Below are positions 1 through 9,069 of a DNA stretch of 62,877 nt, in pieces. The DNA comes from Streptomyces maremycinicus (GTDB lineage: Bacteria; Actinomycetota; Actinomycetes; Streptomycetales; Streptomycetaceae): assembly GCF_001184025.1 (NCBI RefSeq), contig NZ_BBYG01000028.1:1-62877 (forward strand). The letters are read 5' to 3'. Position numbers and translations under genes: made by a program. Position 1 is the first letter of the stretch. Every line of letters begins with the position of its first letter. The notes beneath the pieces are model-generated. The model did not search any database, was not told where the DNA came from, and worked only from the letters and a program-made list of their open reading frames with translations.

Positions 1-1194
1 CAGCGCCATCGTCATCGCCTCCACCGCCAGCAGCGGAGCCACATTGCGGTCGAGGGCCTCTCTGCACCCGGCGATGGCGTCGATACGCCGGAGCGTGGAC
101 TCCGGGCTGCTGCCGCGGGCGATCCGCTCCAGGGCGTCCTCGGCGTCGACGTTGGCGATCGCGACGCGGGAGCCGAGCTGGAGGGCCAGGACGTCACGGT
201 AGAAGGCGGTCAGGTCGGTGAGCGCGAGGTCGAGGCTGTCGCGCTGCGTCCGTGTTCTGCGGCGCTTCTGCTTGTCCTCCAGGTCCTTCATCACCCCCGC
301 CGTACCGCGCGGCATCCGGCCGCCCTGCACCGCGCCCAGCGCCGCCTTCAGCTCGTCGGTCTCCTTGCCGTCCATCTCCTCCGCGAGCTGCTTGGCGTCC
401 TCGGAGGCCGCGTCGACCAGCTCCTGGGCCGCCCTGAGACAGCCGCCGACGTCGTCGACCCGCAGGGGCAGCTTCAGCACGGACGCGCGGCGCTCGCGGG
501 CGGCGGGGTCGGTGGCCAGCCTGCGGGCCCGCTCGACGTGCCCCTGCGTGGCCCGGGCGGCGGCCGCGGCGACGGCCGGCTCGATGCCCTCACGCCGGAC
601 GAGCATGTCGGCGACGGCGTCCACGGACGGCGTGCGCAGGTTCAGGTGCCGGCACCGGGAACGGATGGTGGGCAGCACATCCTCCAGGGAGGGCGCGCAG
701 AGCAGCCAGACCGTCCGCGGGGCGGGCTCCTCGACGGCCTTCAGGACGGCGTTGGCGGACTTCTCGTTCAGCCGCTCGGCGTCCTCGACGAGGATGATCT
801 GCCAGCGGCCCGTGGCCGGCGAGGTGTACGACTTGCGGACCGTGTCGCGCATGTCCTCGGCGAGGATCTGCGAGCCGACCGCGGCGACGGTGTTGACGTC
901 GGCGTGGGTGCCGACGAGCGCCGTGTGGCAGCCGTCGCAGAACCCGCAGCCGGGAACGCCGCCGAGCGCCCGGTCCGGGCTCACGCACTGGAGGGCGGCG
1001 GCGAAGGCCCGCGCCACCTGGGCGCGACCGGCGCCGGGCGGACCGGTGATCAGCCAGGCGTGGGTCATGCTCGACGCCTCGGGCGGCGGGGCGGCCGCGC
1101 CTGCCGCGGTGACGAGCGCGTCGGCGTCCCTGGCGGCGGCGATGAGCTGCTCGCTCACCTTCTCCTGCCCGACGAGGTCGTCCCACACGGTCAT
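1..1194 (-). CDS. holB: DNA polymerase III subunit delta' (partial, C-terminus beyond window)
   Basis: This is the clamp-loader delta' subunit, which helps load the sliding clamp onto DNA at the replication fork. The reverse strand reads without a stop from ATG at 1194 to the window edge (398 codons), beginning MTVWDDLVGQEKVSEQLIAA. A P-loop-like GPPGAGRA lies near residue 50. Four cysteines (one near residue 70, then CGFCDGC) form the zinc module typical of clamp-loader subunits. The sequence then runs through ILVEDAERLNEKSANAVLKA and a sensor-like TIRSRCRH. Delta' proteins of this genus are about 400 residues, so little is missing. The upstream neighbour on the same strand is the thymidylate kinase fusion, a pairing common in actinobacteria. 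Confidence 0.95.
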   Translation of the reverse strand, partial: MTVWDDLVGQEKVSEQLIAAARDADALVTAAGAAAPPPEASSMTHAWLITGPPGAGRAQVARAFAAALQCVSPDRALGGVPGCGFCDGCHTALVGTHADVNTVAAVGSQILAEDMRDTVRKSYTSPATGRWQIILVEDAERLNEKSANAVLKAVEEPAPRTVWLLCAPSLEDVLPTIRSRCRHLNLRTPSVDAVADMLVRREGIEPAVAAAAARATQGHVERARRLATDPAARERRASVLKLPLRVDDVGGCLRAAQELVDAASEDAKQLAEEMDGKETDELKAALGAVQGGRMPRGTAGVMKDLEDKQKRRRTRTQRDSLDLALTDLTAFYRDVLALQLGSRVAIANVDAEDALERIARGSSPESTLRRIDAIAGCREALDRNVAPLLAVEAMTMAL

Positions 1195-1307
1195 GCGTCC
1201 CGCCGCCCTTTCGTCACGTTTCGCGTTGCGGCTTCCATTGTGCGGGGAGCCACTGACAATCGAGCCACGGTGAACTCCGCGGCCCGACGGACTCACGGCT
1301 CGCGGCC

Positions 1308-1393
1308 TCCGCGGCCCCGGCCCACTCCACGGCCTCCGGCTTCCGCGAACTCCGCGGCCCCGGCCCACTCCACGGCCTGCTGCCTCCGCGAAC
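1308..1393. repeat. Two tandem copies of a 43-base unit, in a 470-base gap
   Basis: Two adjacent 43-base copies (1308-1350 and 1351-1393) differ at only a few positions, and a partial third copy follows. The unit is GC-rich and rich in CCGCGG and CCACGGCC. A second small array, CCACCGG three times, sits at 1514-1534. The remaining part of the gap 1195-1666 holds degenerate GAGGTCC/GGGTCCG repeats and the terminator-like hairpin near 1650. I see no credible gene in it, although all frames are open in long stretches because of the base composition. Confidence 0.8.
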
Positions 1394-1639
1394 TCCGCGA
1401 ATTCCGCGGCCTGCGCGCATTCCACCGTCCCGCCGAGGTCCGCCGTCCGCCGTTCGAGGTCCGGGTCCGAGGTCCAACGTCCGAACTCCGGGTCCGAGTT
1501 CCGACGCCCACGACCACCGGCCACCGGCCACCGGCCACTGCAAGTGACCGACGCCCGATCACCGACGCCCGGTCACCGAAGCCCGGCGAAGGACACCCGA
1601 CGGTCAGCGACCGACCTCCGACCGTCGACCGCAGACCAC

Positions 1640-1659
1640 GGGGCGCCAGGCGGCGCCCC
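1640..1659 (-). terminator. Hairpin just after the thymidylate kinase fusion stop
   Basis: GGGGCGCC and GGCGCCCC flank a four-base loop, 7 bases beyond the stop codon of the minus-strand gene. There is no T-run, as is usual for Streptomyces GC-rich terminators. Confidence 0.55.
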
Positions 1660-1666
1660 GCGCCGC

Positions 1667-4600
1667 TCAGCGGCGTCGGCCCCGGCCGCGGCCCTCGTCG
1701 TTCCCGTCCTCGTCCCGGCGCGGGCCCAGCAGTTCGTCCGCCAGCGTCGGCAGATCGTCCAGCGGGGTCTCCTCGGCCCAGTCCGGACGGGGCCGCCGGG
1801 GCGTGCCCTCCTCGTCGACCTGCGGCAGCTCGCGCGTGCGGTCGTCGGCGCCGTCCGGCCTCGCCCCGTCCCGCTCGCCACCGTCGCCCCGCTCGTCACG
1901 GAAGTATCCCGGCGGCACCCGGTCCGAGGGGTCCCGGTCGCGCACCGGAGGCAGCACGGCCGTCTCGTCGGCGGCGTTCCCCTCGCGGACGGGAGGCAGT
2001 ACGGCAGTCTCCTCCTCGCGGCTCTCGGCGCGCACCGGAGGCAGTACCGCCGTCTCGTCCGCGGCCCCCGGCGGGATCAAGGGCTGCGGCAGCTCGGCCG
2101 TCACCTCGGTGTCGGCCCCGCCCCCGGAGCCCGCGGGCTTCCCGGAGCCGGACGCGTTCGCGGACGTGTTCCCGGACGGCCGGGAGGACTGCTCGGGTTC
2201 CTTGTCCATCCGGATCGGCGGCAGCACCGCCGTCTCGTCCACCGGTCCGCCCGACGCGTTCGTCGGGGTCACCACCGGCGTCGGCACGGTCGCGGCCTCC
2301 GGCGGGACCGACGGAGCCGCGCTCGCCGCGGGCCGCGCGGGCTTCGGACCGACCTGGGCCGCGGCAGCGGCCTGCTCGGCCGCACGCCGGGCCTGCTCGG
2401 CCCGCAGCAGCGCCTCCTCGGCCTTCCGCTGCTTGTCCAGGCGCCGGGCCTCGGCCTCGGCACGCAGCCGCGCCTCCTCCTCGGCCTGCCGGCGCCGCCG
2501 CTCCTCCTCCGCCTTGCGGCGGGCCTCCTCCTCGGCGCGGGCCTTCTCCTCCGCGAGGAGCCGGACGCGCTCCTCCTCGGCACGCTTGCGCGCTTCCTCG
2601 GCGCGCAGCCGCGCCTCCTCGGCCTGCCGTTCGGCCTCGCGCCGCTGCGCCTCCTCCAGCTCGCGCCGCTTGCGCTCCTCCTCCTCGGCGCGCAGCTTGG
2701 CGAGCTGCTCCTGGCGCTCGCGCTCCAGGCGCTCCTCCTCGGCCTTGCGGGCGGCCTCTTCCTCGGCCTTGCGGCGGGCCTCCTCCTCGGCCTTCCTGCG
2801 CGCCTCCTCCTGGGCCTTGATCTCGGCCTCGGACAGGGGCAGCAGCTGGTCGAGCCGGTGCCGGACACCGGCCGTGACCGCCTCGGGCTCCTGGGCCGCG
2901 TCGACGACCAGGTAGCGGCCCGGGTCGGCGGCGGCGAGGGTGAGGAAACCGGAGCGCACGCGCGCGTGGAACTCCGCGGGCTCCGACTCCAGCCGGTCCG
3001 GCGCCTCCGTGAAGCGCTCACGGGCGGCTTCCGGCGACACGTCCAGCAGAACGGTCAGATGCGGGACCAGGCCGTTCGTCGCCCAGCGCGAGATCCGCGC
3101 GATCTCGGTCGGGGACAGGTCACGGCCCGCGCCCTGGTAGGCCACGGACGAGTCGATGTACCGGTCGGTGATGACCACCGCGCCGCGCTCCAGGGCGGGC
3201 CGGACGACGGTGTCGACGTGCTCCGCGCGGTCCGCGGCGTACAGCAGCGCCTCCGCGCGGTGCGACAGCCCGGCGCTGGAGACGTCCAGCAGGATCGAAC
3301 GCAGCCGCTTGCCCACGGGTGTGGCCCCCGGCTCGCGGGTGAGGACGACCTCGTGGCCCTTGGCCCTGATCCACTCGGCGAGCGCCTCGGCCTGCGTGGA
3401 CTTGCCGGCGCCGTCGCCGCCCTCCAGGGCGATGAAGAAGCCGGTCCCGGCCGGTACCGGCGCCGGGTCGTCGCCGCCGAGCAGCGCGTCCCGCAGGTCC
3501 TGGCGCAGCGGTACGCCGGAACGGTCGTCGACCTTGGCCAGCACCAGCGCGGCCACCGGCAGCAGAAGCGCGCCGACCAGCATCAGCGTGAACGCCGCGC
3601 CACCGTGCGCGAACACGAACTTGCCGTTCTCCAGCCGGTGCGGCCCGATGAGCGCGGCCACCAGCGGGGCGATCACCGCGCCCAGCGCCACCACGACCCG
3701 TACGACGGCGTGCAGGTGCTCCGTCGTCCGCGCGCGGCGGTGTTCCTCGGTCTCCTGGTCGAGCAGGGCGTGTCCGGTGTTGGCGGCGACACCCGCGCCG
3801 ACACCGGCCAGGGCCAGGATCAGCAGCACGCTGGTGACGTCCGGGACCAGCCCGGCGGCCAGCAGCGCCACGCCGGTGAAGGCGATGGCGAGGGCCAGCA
3901 GTCGGCGCCGGGACAGTGCGGCCAGCACCTTCGGCGCCGTACGGACGCCGACGACGACCCCGCCGGTCAGCGCGAGCACGAACAGCCCGTACATGACGGG
4001 GCCGCCGCCCAGGTCCTTGGCGTGCAGCACGGCCACGGCGACAGCGGCCGCGATCGCGCCGGCGACGGCGGCACAGGCGAGGACGAGCAGCGGGATCGCG
4101 CCGGTGCGGCCCGCGTCGACGCCGGTGGCGGCCCGGGGCCTGCGCAGCCCCTCGAGCGGCGACCGCGCGCGCGGGGTGCGCACCGCGGGCAGTTCGAGGA
4201 AGGTCACGATGGACAGGGATCCGGCGAACAGTCCGCCGGCGACGTACGAGGCGAGGGCCGCCTGGTGCTGTCCGAACCAGTCGATCCCGGCGCCCAGGAG
4301 ATTGTTGAACAATGCCGCGACGACCAGGGTGGCGGCGCCCAGCGGGATCGTCACGAAGCCCGTGCGCAGCGACAGGCGGCGCAGGGCGTCCATGTGGTCC
4401 GGCAACGGCCGTACGGTCGCGCCCTCCAGCGGCGGGGCGGGGAGCAGGGCCGGGGACGCGCTCTCGCGGGCGACCGTCCAGAACCGCTCGGCCACCCCGG
4501 TCACGAACACCGTGACGAGCAGCAGGGCCAGCGCGTCGTCCGGCGTCCAGTCGATCCACAGCGGCGCGACGATCAGCAGGGCGGCGCGCACGCCGTCCGC

Positions 4601-4966
4601 GCCGACCATGGTCCAGCGGCGGTCGAGCGGGCCGTCCGGCGAGGTCAGTGAGGTCAGCGGGCCCAGGAGGACGGCGCCGAAGAGGAGGGTGGCCAGAATG
4701 CGCACCGCGAAGACGGTCGCCACCGCGAAGGCGACACCGCGGTAGCCGCCCCCGAAGGAGCCCTCGACGATGGCCGCCTGGAGGACGAGGAGGACGAACA
4801 CCAGAAGTGCGAGGGCGTCTCCCACCCCGCTCACCAGCTGTGCGCTCCAGAGCCGCTTGAGCTGCGGCTCCCGCAACAGGGCGCGCACAGCGCGCTCGCG
4901 GGAGTCCGCCACCAAGGCGTCGTCCGCTGCCGGGTGGTGGGCCGTTGGCTGCTCGGCTCGCGTCAT
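1667..4966 (-). CDS. tmk: Membrane transporter-like domain fused to dTMP kinase, coiled coil and repeat tail
   Basis: The 1099-residue protein combines four parts. Residues about 30-490 form an MFS-like multi-pass membrane domain. Residues about 505-712 are thymidylate kinase, which phosphorylates dTMP to dTDP: P-loop EGGDGAGKST near 513, a TREPGATP motif, then DRYIDSSVAYQGAGRDL. Residues about 715-870 are a charged coiled coil made of EEARRKAEE-type repeats. The remainder is a disordered tail with four copies of ETAVLPPVR or ETAVLPPIR plus related TAELPQ and TRELPQ. Ordinary Tmk is about 210 residues. The fusion is known in Streptomyces (recalled as SCO3542). ATG at 4966 is preceded by TAGGCT and six bases, so the mRNA is probably leaderless. 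The next gene upstream is topA. Confidence 0.93.
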   Translation of the reverse strand: MTRAEQPTAHHPAADDALVADSRERAVRALLREPQLKRLWSAQLVSGVGDALALLVFVLLVLQAAIVEGSFGGGYRGVAFAVATVFAVRILATLLFGAVLLGPLTSLTSPDGPLDRRWTMVGADGVRAALLIVAPLWIDWTPDDALALLLVTVFVTGVAERFWTVARESASPALLPAPPLEGATVRPLPDHMDALRRLSLRTGFVTIPLGAATLVVAALFNNLLGAGIDWFGQHQAALASYVAGGLFAGSLSIVTFLELPAVRTPRARSPLEGLRRPRAATGVDAGRTGAIPLLVLACAAVAGAIAAAVAVAVLHAKDLGGGPVMYGLFVLALTGGVVVGVRTAPKVLAALSRRRLLALAIAFTGVALLAAGLVPDVTSVLLILALAGVGAGVAANTGHALLDQETEEHRRARTTEHLHAVVRVVVALGAVIAPLVAALIGPHRLENGKFVFAHGGAAFTLMLVGALLLPVAALVLAKVDDRSGVPLRQDLRDALLGGDDPAPVPAGTGFFIALEGGDGAGKSTQAEALAEWIRAKGHEVVLTREPGATPVGKRLRSILLDVSSAGLSHRAEALLYAADRAEHVDTVVRPALERGAVVITDRYIDSSVAYQGAGRDLSPTEIARISRWATNGLVPHLTVLLDVSPEAARERFTEAPDRLESEPAEFHARVRSGFLTLAAADPGRYLVVDAAQEPEAVTAGVRHRLDQLLPLSEAEIKAQEEARRKAEEEARRKAEEEAARKAEEERLERERQEQLAKLRAEEEERKRRELEEAQRREAERQAEEARLRAEEARKRAEEERVRLLAEEKARAEEEARRKAEEERRRRQAEEEARLRAEAEARRLDKQRKAEEALLRAEQARRAAEQAAAAAQVGPKPARPAASAAPSVPPEAATVPTPVVTPTNASGGPVDETAVLPPIRMDKEPEQSSRPSGNTSANASGSGKPAGSGGGADTEVTAELPQPLIPPGAADETAVLPPVRAESREEETAVLPPVREGNAADETAVLPPVRDRDPSDRVPPGYFRDERGDGGERDGARPDGADDRTRELPQVDEEGTPRRPRPDWAEETPLDDLPTLADELLGPRRDEDGNDEGRGRGRRR

Positions 4967-4972
4967 GCTTTC

Positions 4973-4978
4973 AGCCTA
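4973..4978 (-). promoter_or_regulatory. -10 element (TAGGCT) for a leaderless tmk-fusion transcript
   Basis: On the minus strand TAGGCT is followed by six bases and then the ATG at 4966. This places the expected transcription start at the A of the start codon. No Shine-Dalgarno sequence could fit. Confidence 0.6.
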
Positions 4979-5177
4979 TCGGCCGCGACTGACACCCTGT
5001 CGCCCCCGTCCACGCGCGCGACCGCCCCGACACCAAAGTGATGCCGGGGCGTAGGTTTCGCGAACCGTCATGGAGGAACGGTGACCGGGCTCGCCCGTCG
5101 ACCGGGCGTCCCACCGGCCGGACCGACCCGACCGCCTTACGCACAGCCGGGCCGCCGGTCCCCCCGTCCGTCGTGGA

Positions 5178-8009
5178 TCAGTCCTCCGACGAGGCCGGGG
5201 AAGCCGTCGCCTTCTTCGCGACCGTCTTCTTCGTCGTCGTCTTCTTCGCCGTGGTGGTCTTCGCGGCGGTCTTCTTGGCGGCCGTCTTCTTCGCCGGGGC
5301 CGCCTTCTTCGCCGTCGCCTTCTTCGCGGGCGCCTTCTTGGCCGTCTTCTTGGCCGGGGTCTTGGCGCGCTTCTCGGCGAGCAGCTCGTAGCCGCGCTCC
5401 GGGGTGATCTCCTCGACGCTGTCACCGGAGCGCAGCGTCGCGTTGGTCTCCCCGTCGGTGACGTACGGCCCGAAGCGACCGTCCTTGACGACGACCGGCT
5501 TCTCGCTGACCGGGTCCGTGCCCAGCTCCTTCAGCGGCGGCTTGGCGGCGGCCCGGCCACGCTGCTTGGGCTGGGAGTAGATCTCCAGCGCCTCTTCGAG
5601 GGTGATCGTGAAGAGCTGGTCCTCGGTCTGGAGCGACCGCGAGTCCGTGCCCTTCTTGAGGTACGGGCCGTAGCGGCCGTTCTGCGCGGTGATCTCCACG
5701 CCCTCCGCGTCGGCGCCGACGACCCGCGGCAGCGACATCAGCTTGAGGGCGTCCGCCAGCGTCACCGTGTCCAGGGACATCGACTTGAACAGTGAGGCCG
5801 TCCGCGGCTTCACGGCGTTCTTGCCGGTCTTCGGGGTGCCCTCGGGGAGCACCTCGGTGACGTACGGGCCGTAGCGGCCGTCCCTGGCGATGATCTGGTG
5901 ACCGCTCTCGGGGTCGGCGCCCAGCTCGAAGTCGCCGCTCGGCTTGGCGAGCAGCTCCTCCGCGAGCTCGACGGACAGCTCGTCGGGGGCCAGGTCCTCG
6001 GGCACGTCCGCCCGCTGGTGGCCCTCGGCGTCCTTCTCCCCGCGCTCGATGTAGGGGCCGTAGCGCCCGACCCGCAGCACGATGTCGTTGCCCACCGGGA
6101 ACGACGACACCTCGCGCGCGTCGATCGCGCCCAGGTCGGTCACCAGCTCCTTGAGACCTCCGAGGTGGTCCCCGTCGCCGTTGCCGGCGTCGGCCGCGCC
6201 GCCGTGGCCCGGGCCTTCACCGAAGTAGAACCGCTTCAGCCACGGCACGGCCTGCGCCTCACCGCGGGCGATGCGGTCGAGGTCGTCCTCCATCCTGGCG
6301 GTGAAGTCGTAGTCGACCAGGCGGCCGAAGTGCTTCTCCAGGAGGTTGACCACGGCGAAGGACAGGAAGGACGGCACGAGTGCCGTGCCCTTCTTGAAGA
6401 CGTAGCCGCGGTCGAGGATCGTGCCGATGATCGACGCGTACGTCGACGGGCGGCCGATCTCGCGCTCTTCGAGCTCCTTGACCAGGCTGGCCTCGGTGTA
6501 GCGGGCCGGGGGCTTGGTGGCGTGCCCGTCGACCGTGATCTCCTCGGCGCTCAGCGGGTCGCCCTCGTTGACCTGGGGCAGCCGGCGCTCACGGTCGTCC
6601 AGCTCGGCGTTCGGGTCGTCGGCGCCTTCGACGTACGCCTTCAGGAAGCCGTGGAAGGTGATCGTCTTGCCGGAGGCGCTGAACTCGACGTCCCGGCCGT
6701 CGGCCGCGGTGCCACCGATCTTCACCGTGACGCTGTTGCCGGTCGCGTCCTTCATCTGGGAGGCGACGGTCCGCTTCCAGATCAGCTCGTAGAGCTTGAA
6801 CTGGTCGCCGGTCAGACCGGTCTCGGCGGGCGTGCGGAAACGATCACCCGAGGGGCGGATCGCCTCGTGCGCCTCCTGCGCGTTCTTGACCTTGCCGGCG
6901 TAGGTGCGCGGCTGGGGCGGCAGGTAGTCGGCGCCGTACAGCTGCGTGACCTGGGCGCGGGCGGCGGTGATCGCCGTCTCGCTCAGCGTCGTGGAGTCCG
7001 TACGCATGTACGTGATGTAGCCGTTCTCGTACAGCTTCTGCGCGACCTGCATGGTGGCCTTCGCGCCGAAACCGAGCTTGCGGCTGGCCTCCTGCTGGAG
7101 CGTCGTCGTACGGAACGGGGCGTACGGCGAGCGGCGGTAGGGCTTCGACTCGACGGACCGGACGGCGAACCGCGTGTTCTCCAGGGCGACGGCCAGGGCG
7201 CGGGCGTTCACCTCGTCGAGGTGGAGGATGTTCGCGCTCTTGAGTTGTCCCAGGGAGTCGAAGTCGCGGCCCTGCGCGACCCGCCTGCCGTCGACGGTCT
7301 GGAGGCGGGCGACCAGCGACGACGGGTCCGACGGGTCACCGGCGCGGCCGGTCGAGAAGGTGCCGGTCAGATCCCAGTACTCAGCGGAACGAAACGCGAT
7401 GCGCTCGCGTTCCCGCTCCACGACGAGACGGGTGGCGACGGACTGGACACGGCCGGCCGACAGGCGCGGCATGACCTTCTTCCACAGGACCGGCGAGACC
7501 TCGTAGCCGTAGAGACGGTCGAGGATGCGGCGGGTCTCCTGGGCGTCGACGAGCTTCTGGTTGAGCTGGCGCGGGTTGGCGACGGCGGCCCGGATCGCGT
7601 CCTTGGTGATCTCGTGGAAGACCATCCGCTTGACCGGGATCTTGGGCTTGAGGACCTCCTGGAGGTGCCAGGCGATCGCCTCGCCCTCGCGGTCCTCATC
7701 GGTGGCGAGGAAGAGCTCGTCGGACTCCTTGAGAAGGTCCTTCAGCTTCTTGACCTGCGCACGCTTGTCGGCGTTGACCACATAGATCGGCTGGAAGTCG
7801 TGTTCGACGTCCACACCGAGGCGGCGGACCTCGCCCGTGTACTGGTCCGGCACCTCCGCGGCGCCGTTGGGAAGGTCACGGATGTGCCCGACGCTGGCCT
7901 CGACGATGTAGCCGGGGCCGAGGTAACCCTTGATCGTCTTCGCCTTGGCAGGCGACTCGACGATCACGAGTCGGCGGCCGCCCTTCGCGGTCTCGCTGGT
8001 CGGGGACAA
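5178..8009 (-). CDS. topA: DNA topoisomerase I
   Basis: Type IA topoisomerase that relaxes negative supercoils through a 5'-phosphotyrosine. The N-terminal Toprim motif is RRLVIVESPAKAKTIKGYLG, with the acidic cluster ATDEDREGEAIAWHL. The active-site tyrosine is in YITYMRTDST near residue 336. Five GRYGPY or GRFGPY-type repeats follow in the C-terminal half. The last 60 or so residues are an AKKTAAKKT lysine-alanine tail, as in other streptomycete enzymes. I start at TTG 8009 (MSPTSETAKGG) because GGAGAGAAGAG precedes it and recalled orthologues begin MSPTSET. An in-frame GTG at 8045 would add 12 residues. A 328-base region separates it from the upstream small membrane protein. Confidence 0.96.
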   Translation of the reverse strand: MSPTSETAKGGRRLVIVESPAKAKTIKGYLGPGYIVEASVGHIRDLPNGAAEVPDQYTGEVRRLGVDVEHDFQPIYVVNADKRAQVKKLKDLLKESDELFLATDEDREGEAIAWHLQEVLKPKIPVKRMVFHEITKDAIRAAVANPRQLNQKLVDAQETRRILDRLYGYEVSPVLWKKVMPRLSAGRVQSVATRLVVERERERIAFRSAEYWDLTGTFSTGRAGDPSDPSSLVARLQTVDGRRVAQGRDFDSLGQLKSANILHLDEVNARALAVALENTRFAVRSVESKPYRRSPYAPFRTTTLQQEASRKLGFGAKATMQVAQKLYENGYITYMRTDSTTLSETAITAARAQVTQLYGADYLPPQPRTYAGKVKNAQEAHEAIRPSGDRFRTPAETGLTGDQFKLYELIWKRTVASQMKDATGNSVTVKIGGTAADGRDVEFSASGKTITFHGFLKAYVEGADDPNAELDDRERRLPQVNEGDPLSAEEITVDGHATKPPARYTEASLVKELEEREIGRPSTYASIIGTILDRGYVFKKGTALVPSFLSFAVVNLLEKHFGRLVDYDFTARMEDDLDRIARGEAQAVPWLKRFYFGEGPGHGGAADAGNGDGDHLGGLKELVTDLGAIDAREVSSFPVGNDIVLRVGRYGPYIERGEKDAEGHQRADVPEDLAPDELSVELAEELLAKPSGDFELGADPESGHQIIARDGRYGPYVTEVLPEGTPKTGKNAVKPRTASLFKSMSLDTVTLADALKLMSLPRVVGADAEGVEITAQNGRYGPYLKKGTDSRSLQTEDQLFTITLEEALEIYSQPKQRGRAAAKPPLKELGTDPVSEKPVVVKDGRFGPYVTDGETNATLRSGDSVEEITPERGYELLAEKRAKTPAKKTAKKAPAKKATAKKAAPAKKTAAKKTAAKTTTAKKTTTKKTVAKKATASPASSED

Positions 8010-8234
8010 CTTCGCTCTTCTCTCCGGTCGACGCTGGGGCCTCACCCAGGCCTTGCTCCCGGGGTCGGGTCATGGTGACGCTGCGGAGTGTGACGGTACA
8101 TCCCGCCCCCGTGTCAAACGGGAAAAGCCCGCAACGGCCACTCGAACGGTAACCCGACTACCGCCATTCCTGCCGCCCGGAGTACCGACCGGCCCTTTTC
8201 CGTACGACCGGAACGCGTCTTCCCCTTTATCGGC

Positions 8235-8267
8235 GGGTCCCCGTCCCCGCAGTGCGGACGGGGGCCC
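8235..8267 (-). terminator. GC-rich hairpin between the small membrane protein gene and topA
   Basis: A 12-pair stem around CCCCGTCC / GGACGGGG (one G-U pair) with a nine-base loop lies 70 bases downstream of the minus-strand gene ending at 8338. It is a plausible terminator that would isolate topA transcription. Confidence 0.45.
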
Positions 8268-8337
8268 GGCGAGATGCGCGAAGGCGGCCTCGGCGTCGGC
8301 CTCGTGGCCTGTCCCGCCACTGGTCCCGCAGGCGGCT

Positions 8338-8535
8338 TCAGAGCCGGGTGAAGCACCACATCCCGACGGCCAGCGCGGCGACGGAGGCCAGGGTCGCCAG
8401 GGCCGCCGATGCGACGGGGCTCACACCGTGGGCCACGGGTTCACGGTGCCGCACCCGGATCGCGGTCCACATCAGCAGTGCGCCCCCGAACAGGGCGAAC
8501 ACCGTCCCTGTGAAGATCGTCGGCCCGCTCTCCAT
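8338..8535 (-). CDS. Small two-helix membrane protein, unknown function
   Basis: A 65-residue protein starting MESGPTIFTGTVFALFGGAL. Two hydrophobic segments (about 6-25 and 41-60) are joined by a basic loop RVRHREPVAHG, so it is probably an integral membrane hairpin. I chose ATG 8535 because AAAAGGGGCGGGG precedes it; an upstream start at 8580 would add a basic, non-hydrophobic 15-residue leader. It lies between topA and a methyltransferase gene, all on one strand. I do not recognise a family, and recalled S. coelicolor gene order has a small hypothetical at this place. Confidence 0.7.
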   Translation of the reverse strand: MESGPTIFTGTVFALFGGALLMWTAIRVRHREPVAHGVSPVASAALATLASVAALAVGMWCFTRL

Positions 8536-8789
8536 GATCGCCCCGCCCCTTTTCGCTCGGCCCGCGCCTGACCCGGCCACGGGAGGCTGTCACGCGCGGG
8601 CGGCGCCCCGGCGAACCCCAGGTGAACGCCGGGGCTACGGGTGGGGGCGCGGGGCCCGGCGGGCGGGCGGCCGGGGCGCGGGCGGGACACGGGCAGGCGC
8701 GGGTGGGGCGCGATCGGCGAGCCTTCGGGGCCCGCCACGGGCGGCCGTGAGGTGCGCTCGGGCACACCGGGCCGGGGTGGGGGACTTTC

Positions 8790-8915
8790 CGGCCGACTTC
8801 GCCGACGCTGCCGACTTCGCCGACGTGGCCGCCGTCGCTGCCGTCGCCGTCCTCGCCGTCGTCGTGCCGCCCTCGCCGTGGCCGCCGTCGCCATGGCCCT
8901 CGCCGTCGGCATTGT
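8790..8915. repeat. GCCGACTTC / GCCGTCGCC low-complexity tract
   Basis: GCCGACTTCGCCGACG occurs twice in direct succession and then degenerates into GCCGTCGCC and GCCGTGGCC triplets. It lies in the 534-base gap 8536-9069 between two minus-strand genes. A 99-residue minus-strand ORF (8635-8934) covers it with ATATAATAATSAKSAASAKS-type composition. Its coding status is doubtful because the tract alone would produce such a frame. Nothing else is identifiable in the gap. Confidence 0.6.
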
Positions 8916-9069
8916 CGATCGGCTCACACTGCATACGATCCTGGCGAATCGGCGCGGTGAGGACAGAAAACCGGGAGAGCGGGGAGAGCGGGTTCCGGGC
9001 CCGCCCGATCGGGCCGGCTCGGCCTGTTCGGGCCGGACCGACCGATGAGGGCCGGGAACCCGCGTCGGA

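Noticed and set aside
8635..8934. 99-residue minus-strand ORF with ATATAAT-type composition
   Set aside because: It has a weak AGGATCGT ribosome site, but the composition comes from the triplet-like repeat at 8790-8915 and there is no domain; I leave it unannotated.
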